Positions 42,099-49,180 of a stretch of 64,000 nucleotides of DNA are shown here, in pieces (the stretch's first letter is position 1; every line of letters begins with the position of its first letter). This DNA is from VXYL01 sp965243095 (GTDB taxonomy: Bacteria > Pseudomonadota > Gammaproteobacteria > Pseudomonadales > Azotimanducaceae): the NCBI GenBank assembly GCA_965243095.1, contig OZ251530.1, positions 124,001 through 188,000 on the forward strand. Reading direction: 5' to 3'. The notes beneath the pieces are model-generated. The model had not been told where the DNA came from. It searched no databases and was given only the letters and a program-made list of their open reading frames with translations. Both the position numbers and the translations under genes were made by a program.

Positions 42099-42587
42099 AT
42101 GGACACGCTCTCGCCGGAGCAACGCAGCGCCTTGATGAGCCGCATTCGCGGCGTCAACACCAAGCCCGAGCTGATCGTGCGCCGGGCCCTGCACGCCCAG
42201 GGCTATCGCTTTCGCCTGCATGGGCGCGGGCTGCCCGGGCGGCCGGATCTGGTGTTTCGCAAGCGGCGGGTGGTGGTGTTCGTACACGGCTGCTTCTGGC
42301 ACCGGCACGATGGCTGCGCCAAGAGCCGGCTGCCGAAAACCCGCCGCAACTATTGGCGCGACAAGTTCGAGGGCAACGTGGAACGCGATCAGCGCAACCA
42401 GCGGCAGCTCGCTGCCGACGGCTGGCGCGTCTTTGTGGCTTGGGAATGTGAAGTCGAGAAGGACGAGCGGCTTATCGAACGCTTGGCGGAGTTCCTCGGC
42501 CCGCCGCGATTCACCGCGCCGCCGCGCGTCATCCACCTGCCCGGCGGCTCGCTCAGGGCCGCATCGGAAACGTCGTCGGCCCTTTGA
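42099..42587 (+). CDS. vsr: very short patch repair endonuclease Vsr
   Basis: 162 residues from ATG 42099. Signature MSRIRGVNTKPELIVRRALHAQGYRFRLH, then LPGRPDLVF (catalytic Asp) and VVVFVHGCFWHRHDGC-KSRLPKTRRNYW, containing the catalytic His and the zinc ligands. Vsr nicks at T:G mismatches from 5-methylcytosine deamination. A cytosine-C5 methyltransferase (dcm) normally accompanies it, but none is in the window; the two methyltransferases here are TSPPY type. Its last 35 bp overlap the convergent carboxylase gene. Confidence 0.92.
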   Translation: MDTLSPEQRSALMSRIRGVNTKPELIVRRALHAQGYRFRLHGRGLPGRPDLVFRKRRVVVFVHGCFWHRHDGCAKSRLPKTRRNYWRDKFEGNVERDQRNQRQLAADGWRVFVAWECEVEKDERLIERLAEFLGPPRFTAPPRVIHLPGGSLRAASETSSAL

Positions 42588-44109
42588 GTTCCTCTAGCAG
42601 CGGCTGAATCCAGTCCACCCAGCGGCACAGCGTCGGGCGGGTTTCGCGCGGGTCGATGAGTTCGTGGACGGCGAACGATTCCGCGCGCGGATAGGGCGAG
42701 CGGGCGCGGCGCAGGCGCTCCTCCAGCTCTTGGCGCTTGGCGTCCGGGTCCGGCGCCGCGGCGATCTCGCGGTGGTAGGCCACCGCCACGCCGCCTTCCA
42801 ACGGCAGGGCGCCGCTCTCCACGGACGGCCACGCCAACACGTAGTTGTTCGGCGCGTAGTGCGCGGCGGTGGCCACGCCGAAGCCTTTGTGAACCTGAAT
42901 CGCCGCCCAGGGCACGCTCGCCTGCGCGGCCGCGCACACCGCCGCCATGCCGTAGCGGATGGTGCCGTCGCGCTCCGCCTCCGGGCCGATCATGAAGCCG
43001 GGCTGGTCGATGAAGTTGACGATGGGCAGGTGGAAGGTGTCGCACATCTCCACGAAGCGGCGGTACTTCTGCCCGGCCGCGGCGGTCATCGCCCCGGCGT
43101 AGACGCGGTTGTCGTTGGCGAGCACGCCCACCGGCTGGCCGTCCAGCCGCGCCAAGGCGGCGATTTGGCTTGGCCCGTAGTCGCGGGCGAGCTCGAACAC
43201 CGAGCCCAAGTCGAAGATCATGGCGAGGATCCCGCGCATGTCGAAGGGCGCGTTGGAGTCGCGCGGCACGGCGCGGACGAGTTCCTCCTCCATGCGCTCG
43301 GGGTCGTCCTCGGCGTCGATGCGCGGCGCGCGTTGGTGGACGTTCGAGGGCAGGTAGCTTAGGAAGCGGCGCACCTGCGCGAACATGGCGTGCTCGTCCT
43401 CCGCCACGTTGTCCACGATGCCGCTCTTGGCGTGGATGGCGCTGCCGCCGAGGGCGTCCTTCGTCAGGCGCACGCCCAGGGCGCGCTCCACCAGCGCCGG
43501 GCCGCCGATCATCACCTGCGCGGTGTGCCGCGTCATCACCGAGAAGTGCGACGCCACCAGCCGCCCGGCGGGAAAGCCCGCCACCGCGCCGGCGGCCATG
43601 GACACCACCGGCACCTGCCCCATCGCGTCCGCGATGATGCGGAACCGCGGCGCTGCGAACACCGGCTCGCCCACCGTGCCGCCGCGCCGTCCGCCGCCGC
43701 CCCGCACGCTGCCGCCGCCGCCCTCCAGCGAACGCACCAGCGGCGTCTTGTACTGCACCGCCAGATGCTCGGCGTACACGCTCTTGCGCAGGCCGGCGGC
43801 GTTGGGCGAGCCGCCCTTCAAGGTGAAGTCCTCGCCGCCCACCACCACGCGGCGCCCGTCGATGCGGCCGAAGCCGAGCACGTAGTTGGCGGGCACGAAG
43901 CCGGTTAGCCGGTCGTTCTCGTCGTAATCCGGGATGGCGGTGGCTTGGCCCTGCTCTTGGAACGAACCGGCATCGAGCAGCGCGTCAATGCGCTCGCGGA
44001 TGGTGAGGCGCCCGCGCGCGTGCTGCTTGGCGACGCCCTCCTTGCCGCCCTGCTGCTTCGCGAGCCGCCGCCGGCGCCGGATTTCGGCGGCTTCGTCCTC
44101 CCAACTCAT
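42553..44109 (-). CDS. acyl-CoA carboxylase carboxyltransferase subunit
   Basis: 518 residues from ATG 44109. It has both halves of the biotin-dependent carboxyltransferase: an N-terminal SxxA region (HARGRLTIRERIDALLDAGSF, FTLKGGS) and a C-terminal half (NFIDQPGFMIGPEAE, GKGFGVATAAHYAP-like IQVHKGFGVATAAHYAP, ALPLEGGVAVAYHRE). It is of the propionyl/methylcrotonyl/geranyl-CoA carboxylase type. A Gly/Arg-rich insertion (GGGGSVRGGGGRRGG) sits near residue 130. Coupled (ATGA overlap) to a stand-alone biotinyl protein gene; no biotin carboxylase subunit is adjacent. Confidence 0.9.
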   Translation of the reverse strand: MSWEDEAAEIRRRRRLAKQQGGKEGVAKQHARGRLTIRERIDALLDAGSFQEQGQATAIPDYDENDRLTGFVPANYVLGFGRIDGRRVVVGGEDFTLKGGSPNAAGLRKSVYAEHLAVQYKTPLVRSLEGGGGSVRGGGGRRGGTVGEPVFAAPRFRIIADAMGQVPVVSMAAGAVAGFPAGRLVASHFSVMTRHTAQVMIGGPALVERALGVRLTKDALGGSAIHAKSGIVDNVAEDEHAMFAQVRRFLSYLPSNVHQRAPRIDAEDDPERMEEELVRAVPRDSNAPFDMRGILAMIFDLGSVFELARDYGPSQIAALARLDGQPVGVLANDNRVYAGAMTAAAGQKYRRFVEMCDTFHLPIVNFIDQPGFMIGPEAERDGTIRYGMAAVCAAAQASVPWAAIQVHKGFGVATAAHYAPNNYVLAWPSVESGALPLEGGVAVAYHREIAAAPDPDAKRQELEERLRRARSPYPRAESFAVHELIDPRETRPTLCRWVDWIQPLLEELKGPTTFPMRP

Positions 44110-44330
44110 GCCGTTTCCAACACGGCGAGGAGTTGATCCTCGGTGACGGCGTCCTCTTCCCGAACCAGCAGTTCCGCCACGGTGCCGGCGGCCGGCGCCT
44201 CCACCGGAATCTCCATCTTCATGGACTCCAAGACGAGCAGCACATCGCCCTCGGCGACGGTTGCGCCGATGGCCGTTTCCACCTTCCAGACGTTGCCGGT
44301 CACCTCGCTTTCGATGTTCAACCGCTCCAT
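44106..44330 (-). CDS. biotinyl carrier protein (acyl-CoA carboxylase)
   Basis: 74 residues, a minimal biotinyl domain: ESMKMEIPVEAP holds the biotinylated lysine, with matching hydrophobic strands on both sides. It is a free carrier of about the smallest size known for such domains and lies directly upstream of its carboxyltransferase with a 4-nt overlap. The biotin carboxylase must be supplied from elsewhere. Confidence 0.93.
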   Translation of the reverse strand: MERLNIESEVTGNVWKVETAIGATVAEGDVLLVLESMKMEIPVEAPAAGTVAELLVREEDAVTEDQLLAVLETA

Positions 44331-44381
44331 GCCCCCAACGCGCCCCCGTGATTCGCAAGCGCCGGTTTATAGCAGATTCGC

Positions 44382-44408
44382 GCTGGGAGCGCGGGCGTCT
44401 CGCCCGCA
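44382..44408. mobile_element. MITE fragment (half core)
   Basis: GCTGGGAGCGCGGGCGTCTCGCCCGCA matches the left half of the MITE core. No terminal repeats remain. It is in the intergenic space upstream of the biotinyl carrier gene. Confidence 0.65.
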
Positions 44409-44512
44409 CCTTCTCGGCACCTTCGACATCGGGTGGCCTTGTTCAGCTTTCGTTCACATCGCCCTCGCTACCGTATTGGCCAACACAAACCGCTTCCCTC
44501 GGAGGAACACCC

Positions 44513-45127
44513 ATGAAGGCACTCATCCTCGTGGCGACCGCGCTAACGGCTTTCGTCGCGCCCGCGCAGAACCTCAGCCCCACCCAAGAAGGCCGCGTGG
44601 CTGTCGCCCAGTGCTACTCCACCTGCATGGATCGTTCCCAACGCACCGCCTTGGCGCTCTACGACCGCGTCGATCGCCTCTCCGACCTCTTGATCTCGGA
44701 CGAGTATTTCAAGCTCACCGACGCCTCCCAAAACGCCGTGGCGCGACTCGAGGAAACCGCCATCTGCGCCTTGGCCCAAGACCATGTGCGCGGCATGGAC
44801 GCCTGCCACGTCGGCTGCGTGGACGTGGAGTTCGTCTACGGCGTAAGCGCCTCCCACGCCCGCGCCCGCTTCCTGCAGGTGCTGAACGCCGAGCGCGGCG
44901 CATTGCAGGATGTGGGATTGTGGAACGGCCACGCCCACTCGCCGGCCTCCGGCCCGCGCTTCGACGCCGCCTGCGACCGCTACTGGGAAACCGGCGAAGA
45001 CGCCCAATCCGCCCGCCCAGCCAGCCGCGTCGCCGCAGTGCCGGCGGCGCTGCGCAAGTCGCGGGCCCAACCGAAGCGCAAGGGACCGCGCAAACAACCG
45101 GAAACGGCGTCGGCGCAGGACGGCTGA
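44513..45127 (+). CDS. secreted cysteine-containing protein, unknown
   Basis: 204 residues from ATG 44513 with GGAGGA 8 nt upstream. Signal peptide MKALILVATALTAFVAPAQ. The mature part has cysteines in CYSTC, ICAL, ACHVGC and CDRYW, suggesting disulphides, and a helical, Ala/Asp-rich body. The last 40 residues are basic and Pro/Arg/Lys-rich (RKSRAQPKRKGPRKQ), unusual for an exported protein and perhaps a cell-wall or nucleic-acid binding tail. No family was recognised. Confidence 0.65.
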   Translation: MKALILVATALTAFVAPAQNLSPTQEGRVAVAQCYSTCMDRSQRTALALYDRVDRLSDLLISDEYFKLTDASQNAVARLEETAICALAQDHVRGMDACHVGCVDVEFVYGVSASHARARFLQVLNAERGALQDVGLWNGHAHSPASGPRFDAACDRYWETGEDAQSARPASRVAAVPAALRKSRAQPKRKGPRKQPETASAQDG

Positions 45128-45236
45128 CGGCGCTCCCTTCAACCCCCTTTTGCCTTTTCACTCCGCTGGCCGCGGGCAGTGCTATAGTCGCGCGCGTTCT
45201 CTCAAGCACTTCGGTACCCGCGGCCATCTTCGCGCC

Positions 45237-46421
45237 ATGCAGATCGAGCACATTCGGATCACAAACTTCCGCGCCTTCAAGGATGTGGAATTGCGCGACG
45301 TGCCTCGGTTGGCGGTTCTCGTCGGTGCCAACGGCGCGGGCAAGTCCACGCTCTTCGCCATCTTCGGCTTCCTGCGCGACGCCATGAACTCCGACGTGAA
45401 AACCGCGTTGACCAAGTTGGGCGGCAGCCGCGGGTTCCGGGAAGTGCGCAGCCGGGATGCGAACGGGCCCATCAAGATCGAGATCAAGTATCGGGCGCGG
45501 CCCAAGGCACCCTTGGTAACCTATCGCCTGGCCATCGACGAAGTGGCGGGGCGGCCGGTCGTGGAGCGCGAACTGCTGGCGTATCGCCGCTCCCAGCACG
45601 GCAAACCCTGGCACTTCTTGGACTTCCGCCGGGGCAGCGGCTTCGCGGTGACCAACGAAGCCGAAGAAACCATCGACGCATCGCAGCTTCAGCGCGAAGA
45701 TCAATCGCTGAAGGCGCCGGACCTGCTCGCGATAAAGGGCTTGGCGCAGTTTGAGCGTTTCCCCGCTGCGGTCGCGTTGGGCAATCTGGTGGAAAACTGG
45801 CATGTTTCGGATTTCCACATCAGCAAGGCGCGTCCTGAGCAGGAGGCCGGTCACGCGGAACATCTCTCAAGAGAAGGCGAAAACCTAGCCTTGGTGATCG
45901 AGTATCTGCACGATCAACACAAAGCCGTTTTCGACAAGGTGTTGAACAAACTGAGGCGGCGCGTGCCCGGTGTCTCCCGTGTGGAGTCGAAGCAAACGGA
46001 AGAGGGCCGCATCCTGTTGCGGTTCAAGGACGAGGCGTTCGCCGACCCGTTCCTCGCTCGCCATGTCTCGGACGGCACTATCAAGATGCTCGCCTACCTC
46101 GCGTTGCTGTACGATCCGGCCCCACATCCCCTTTTGGGTGTGGAGGAACCGGAGAACCAGCTCTATCCCGCGCTGCTGGAAGAACTAGCCGAGGAGTTCC
46201 GTGCGTATGCCGCACGCGGCGGGCAGGTCTTCGTGTCCACGCACTCCCCGGATTTTCTCAACGCCGCCACGATCGACGAGGTGTTCCTGCTGCAAAAGAA
46301 GAACGGCTATACGCGCATCAAGAGAGCCCGGGACGACGAGCAGATCAGCGCCTACATGGCCGATGGGGACAAAATGGGCTACTTGTGGAAGCAAGGCTTC
46401 TTCGAAGGCATCGATCCGTAG
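45237..46421 (+). CDS. AAA/ABC-type ATPase, OLD/RecF-like
   Basis: 394 residues from ATG 45237; TATAGT lies about 50 nt upstream. Walker A LVGANGAGKST (30-38), a long divided insertion with coiled stretches, the signature region HVSDGTIKMLAYLALL, Walker B LLGVEEPENQLYP, and the H-loop STHSPDFLN. This is the AAA_15/AAA_21 layout of OLD-family, RloA and PARIS AriA ATPases. No transmembrane or transport features are present. The next gene starts 1 nt after its stop, so the two form one operon and probably one complex. Confidence 0.88.
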   Translation: MQIEHIRITNFRAFKDVELRDVPRLAVLVGANGAGKSTLFAIFGFLRDAMNSDVKTALTKLGGSRGFREVRSRDANGPIKIEIKYRARPKAPLVTYRLAIDEVAGRPVVERELLAYRRSQHGKPWHFLDFRRGSGFAVTNEAEETIDASQLQREDQSLKAPDLLAIKGLAQFERFPAAVALGNLVENWHVSDFHISKARPEQEAGHAEHLSREGENLALVIEYLHDQHKAVFDKVLNKLRRRVPGVSRVESKQTEEGRILLRFKDEAFADPFLARHVSDGTIKMLAYLALLYDPAPHPLLGVEEPENQLYPALLEELAEEFRAYAARGGQVFVSTHSPDFLNAATIDEVFLLQKKNGYTRIKRARDDEQISAYMADGDKMGYLWKQGFFEGIDP

Positions 46422-46422
46422 A

Positions 46423-46983
46423 ATGAACTTGGCGTTTTTCCTTGAGGAACTGTCTGCGCGAGAGATGCTCAAAGGGTTGCTGCCACGCATTTTGCCGCCA
46501 CATGTGGCGTTTCGATGCGTCGTGTTCGAGGGCAAGCGTGATCTCGACAGGAACTTGGCCCGCCGGTTGCGGGGTTGGCGAACCCCCAATACCGCATTTG
46601 TCGTCCTCCGGGATCAAGATTCCGCGGATTGCGTAGAACTCAAACAGCAGCTGGTGCGGAAGTGCGAGGATGCGGGCAGGCCGGCCGCAGTCGTCCGCAT
46701 CGTCTGCCGAGAGCTTGAAAGTTGGTACTTCGGCGATTTGCTGGCCGTAGAACAGGCCCTTGAACTCGACAACCTGCGTCGCCACGCCCGCCGGTCCAAG
46801 TACCGTGTGCCAGACGCCATTCACTCGCCATCTGCGGAGCTGGCGAAGATCACCCGCAGTGCCTACCAGAAAGTCGGCGGCTCGAGGGAAATCGGCCCTC
46901 GGATGTCTCTGGAAGGCAACACGTCGCACAGTTTCCGCGTGTTCGTTGCCGCCGTCAGGCGCCTAGTCGAACGTCAACTGTGA
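46423..46983 (+). CDS. DUF4276 protein, TOPRIM-like, partner of the AAA ATPase
   Basis: 186 residues from ATG 46423. Opening MNLAFFLEELSAREMLKGLLPRIL, then VVFEGKRDL and the acidic VVLRDQDSADC (Asp64, Asp66), followed by RIVCRELESWYFGD. The conserved early Glu and the DxD are those of a TOPRIM-type metal site, as in OLD nucleases; that relation is inferred from the motif pattern. DUF4276 proteins regularly follow AAA ATPases like the one upstream. A two-gene nuclease/effector system related to OLD or PARIS is plausible. Confidence 0.8.
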   Translation: MNLAFFLEELSAREMLKGLLPRILPPHVAFRCVVFEGKRDLDRNLARRLRGWRTPNTAFVVLRDQDSADCVELKQQLVRKCEDAGRPAAVVRIVCRELESWYFGDLLAVEQALELDNLRRHARRSKYRVPDAIHSPSAELAKITRSAYQKVGGSREIGPRMSLEGNTSHSFRVFVAAVRRLVERQL

Positions 46984-47016
46984 GCATCGACGCTGGTTAA
47001 GAGGTCCCCGTTGCCA

Positions 47017-48291
47017 ATGCCAAAGAACGCCTTCTATGCCCAGTCCGGCGGCGTTACCGCCGTCATCAACGCGAGCGCCTGTGGCGTCATCGAAACCGCT
47101 CGGGCGCATCGCGACCGGATCGGCACGGTGTTCGCTGGGCGCAACGGGATCCTGGGGGCGCTGCGGGAAGAGCTGATCGACACCGGGGCCGCGTCCGCCG
47201 ACGCCATCGCCGCTCTGCGTTGGACCCCCGGCGGCGCGTTCGGCTCGTGCCGCTACAAGCTCGCCTCGCTGGACGCCAACGCCCGCGAATACGAACGCCT
47301 GATCGACGTCTTTCGCGCGCACGACATCGGCTACTTCTTCTACAACGGCGGTGGCGATTCGCAGGACACCGCGCACAAGGTCTCGCAGCTGGGCGAGCGG
47401 TTGGGCTATCCGGTCGCCTGCGTGGGCGTGCCGAAAACGGTGGACAACGACCTGCCGGGCACGGACACCTGCCCGGGGTTCGGCTCCGTGGCCAAGTATG
47501 TGGCGGTGTCCGTGCGCGAGGCGGCGTTGGACGTGGCATCGATGTGCGCGACTTCCACGCGGGTGTTCATCCTGGAAGTGATGGGCCGCCACGCCGGTTG
47601 GATCGCCACCGCCGGAGCGCTGGCGGCGCGCGACGAAGAAGACGCCCCGCACATCCTGCTGCTGCCGGAGGTGCCGTTCGAGGCCGAGGCGTTTCTGGAC
47701 AAAGCCCGCGCCACCGTGGAGCAGCGCGGCTACTGCGTGATCGTGGCGTCCGAAGGGGCGCGTTACGCCGACGGGCGTTTTCTCGCGGACGCCGGCGGCA
47801 AGGACGCCTTCGGCCACGCGCAGCTCGGCGGCGTGGCGCCGGTGTTGGCGGCGCTGGTGCGCGAGCGGCTGGGGTTCAAAGCCCACTGGGCGGTTGCGGA
47901 TTACCTGCAACGCGCCGCCCGCCACATCGCCTCCGCCACGGACGTGGAGCAGGCGTACGCCGTGGGGCATCACGCCGTGGAATTGGCGCTGGCCGGGCAG
48001 AGCGGCGTGATGGCCACCATCGTGCGCGCGTCCGACGCGCCGTACCGCTGGACGCTCGGCCAAGCGCCGCTGGCGGATGTGGCCAACGTGGAGCGCGCGC
48101 TGCCGGCGGACTTCATCCGCGCCGACGGCTTCGGCGTCACCGAGGCGGCGCGACGCTACCTGGCGCCTCTCATCGAAGGCGAAGCGCCACCCCCGTTCGA
48201 GAACGGTTTGCCGCAATACGCCACGCTGAGCCACGACACCGTGGCCAAGAAGCTGCCCGCCTTTGAGCGCGCCCCTGCGGGGCGCGTTTGA
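47017..48291 (+). CDS. pfp: 6-phosphofructokinase, pyrophosphate-dependent type
   Basis: 424 residues from ATG 47017. The nucleotide/PPi loop YNGGGDSQDTA (112-118) and PKTVDNDLPGTD (139-150), with Lys where ATP enzymes have Gly, point to the PPi-dependent class. MGRHAGWIA supplies the fructose-6-phosphate site and ASEGARY follows. It would work reversibly in glycolysis with the GAPDH at 17.6 kb. The C-terminus (ERAPAGRV) is encoded by a hairpin, so the native stop may have been lost. No promoter was identified. Confidence 0.88.
   Translation: MPKNAFYAQSGGVTAVINASACGVIETARAHRDRIGTVFAGRNGILGALREELIDTGAASADAIAALRWTPGGAFGSCRYKLASLDANAREYERLIDVFRAHDIGYFFYNGGGDSQDTAHKVSQLGERLGYPVACVGVPKTVDNDLPGTDTCPGFGSVAKYVAVSVREAALDVASMCATSTRVFILEVMGRHAGWIATAGALAARDEEDAPHILLLPEVPFEAEAFLDKARATVEQRGYCVIVASEGARYADGRFLADAGGKDAFGHAQLGGVAPVLAALVRERLGFKAHWAVADYLQRAARHIASATDVEQAYAVGHHAVELALAGQSGVMATIVRASDAPYRWTLGQAPLADVANVERALPADFIRADGFGVTEAARRYLAPLIEGEAPPPFENGLPQYATLSHDTVAKKLPAFERAPAGRV
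48268..48289 (+). terminator. hairpin at the end of pfp
   Basis: CGCGCCCC-TGC-GGGGCGCG is a perfect 8-bp stem followed by TTT. It is inside the last codons of the gene, ending 2 nt before the stop codon's final base. Confidence 0.65.
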
Positions 48292-48345
48292 GTTTGCTCC
48301 GCAAACTCCGCTGGCATCCTTCAGGGTCGCCTGCCCGCGCCGAGT

Positions 48346-48804
48346 TCAACGCCGCCGGCCGCGACCCTTCGGTTCCCGCACGATCACGCTGCCCGAGAAC
48401 CGATCCGGCCACGACTTGCCCTCCCGATCGAACCACATCCAGCAAAAGCCCACGCCCAAGGTGGCGAAGCTGGCGAGACCGGCGGCGAAGCGGCGCAGCG
48501 CCTGCGCCGGCGTGAAGGGCGCGGGGGTGCCGGCGGCGGGCGCTTGGCCCGCGCAAGACACCAAGCGCAACCGCCACGCCACCATGCCAAGCGTCTGCCC
48601 GCGCTTGCACCAGCAGTAGGCGAGCAGGGCGTACAGCTCCACGAACAAGAGGCTTTGCACCCACGCGCCCACCACGGCGTCGCCAACCACCGTCACCAAG
48701 CCCACCACCGTGAGCACCCACACGCCCAACACCACCAAGGCGTCGTAAAGCATCGCCGCCAAGCGGAAGCGCAGCGGGGCGACGGCCGCGCGGCGCGGGG
48801 TCAT
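48346..48804 (-). CDS. RDD-family membrane protein
   Basis: 152 residues. The RDD fold is seen as FRLAAMLYDALVVLGVW (the R-D pair shifted), CWCKRGQTLGMVAWRLRLV in the middle and a C-terminal KSWPDRFSGSVIV; three transmembrane segments. RDD proteins are inner-membrane proteins, some acting as Na+ or Li+ antiporters or partners of transporters. It is convergent with pfp, 54 bp apart. Confidence 0.85.
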   Translation of the reverse strand: MTPRRAAVAPLRFRLAAMLYDALVVLGVWVLTVVGLVTVVGDAVVGAWVQSLLFVELYALLAYCWCKRGQTLGMVAWRLRLVSCAGQAPAAGTPAPFTPAQALRRFAAGLASFATLGVGFCWMWFDREGKSWPDRFSGSVIVREPKGRGRRR

Positions 48805-48827
48805 CGGTTGTTCACACCGTGCGCCGG

Positions 48828-48911
48828 GTGTACGAAGATCTTTGGTCAGCGGCCAATCTGGGACCGCCGGCGTCTCGCCTGCATTGCGGGCGGGACGCTC
48901 GCGTTCCCACT
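48828..48911. mobile_element. MITE copy 5, right end lost
   Basis: GTGTACGAAGATCTTTGGT (one base short of the consensus) begins the element, and the core GCGTCTCGCCTGCATTGCGGGCGGGACGC is diverged. The right terminal repeat is missing. Its end meets the stop codon of the gene fragment that follows. Confidence 0.7.
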
Positions 48912-49134
48912 AGCCGCTTTCACTCTCCATCAAGCTGACGACGAAGACCGGCTGATCCGAACCAACCACCAGCCGCCACTTCCCGCTGCCCTCGCCCAAC
49001 GCCCCATCGAGGCCGTCGCCGGACTCCAGTTGCCGCGCGGTCAGCGTCCGCGACATCCCGCCGTCGAGTTGCAGGCGCACCGGCCCCGCCCGCATGCCGG
49101 CGTCGTCCACGCCGAAGATCTCGATCGCCGCCAT
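48910..49134 (-). pseudogene. fragment homologous to a module of the large protein
   Basis: A 74-residue open stretch (IEIFGVDDAGM, TLTARQLESGDGLDGALG, GKWRLVVGSDQPVFVVSLMES). It matches the type-B module that occurs twice in the adjacent 1567-residue protein, including GVDDAG, the GxLDGALG turn and the GKWRL strand. It is in a different frame from the end of that gene and has no start or signal of its own. It is a leftover of a second copy or of a longer ancestral gene. The neighbouring MITE lost its right end here. Confidence 0.65.
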
Positions 49135-49180
49135 CTCCCCGCCCGCGTTTGGCGAGCCGCAGCCGGCTTTCCTGACGGAC

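Noticed and set aside
27137..42587. A complete restriction-modification locus made from the two methyltransferases and vsr
   Set aside because: The genes are 4-15 kb apart with metabolic genes between, no restriction endonuclease is present, and vsr partners C5 methyltransferases only.
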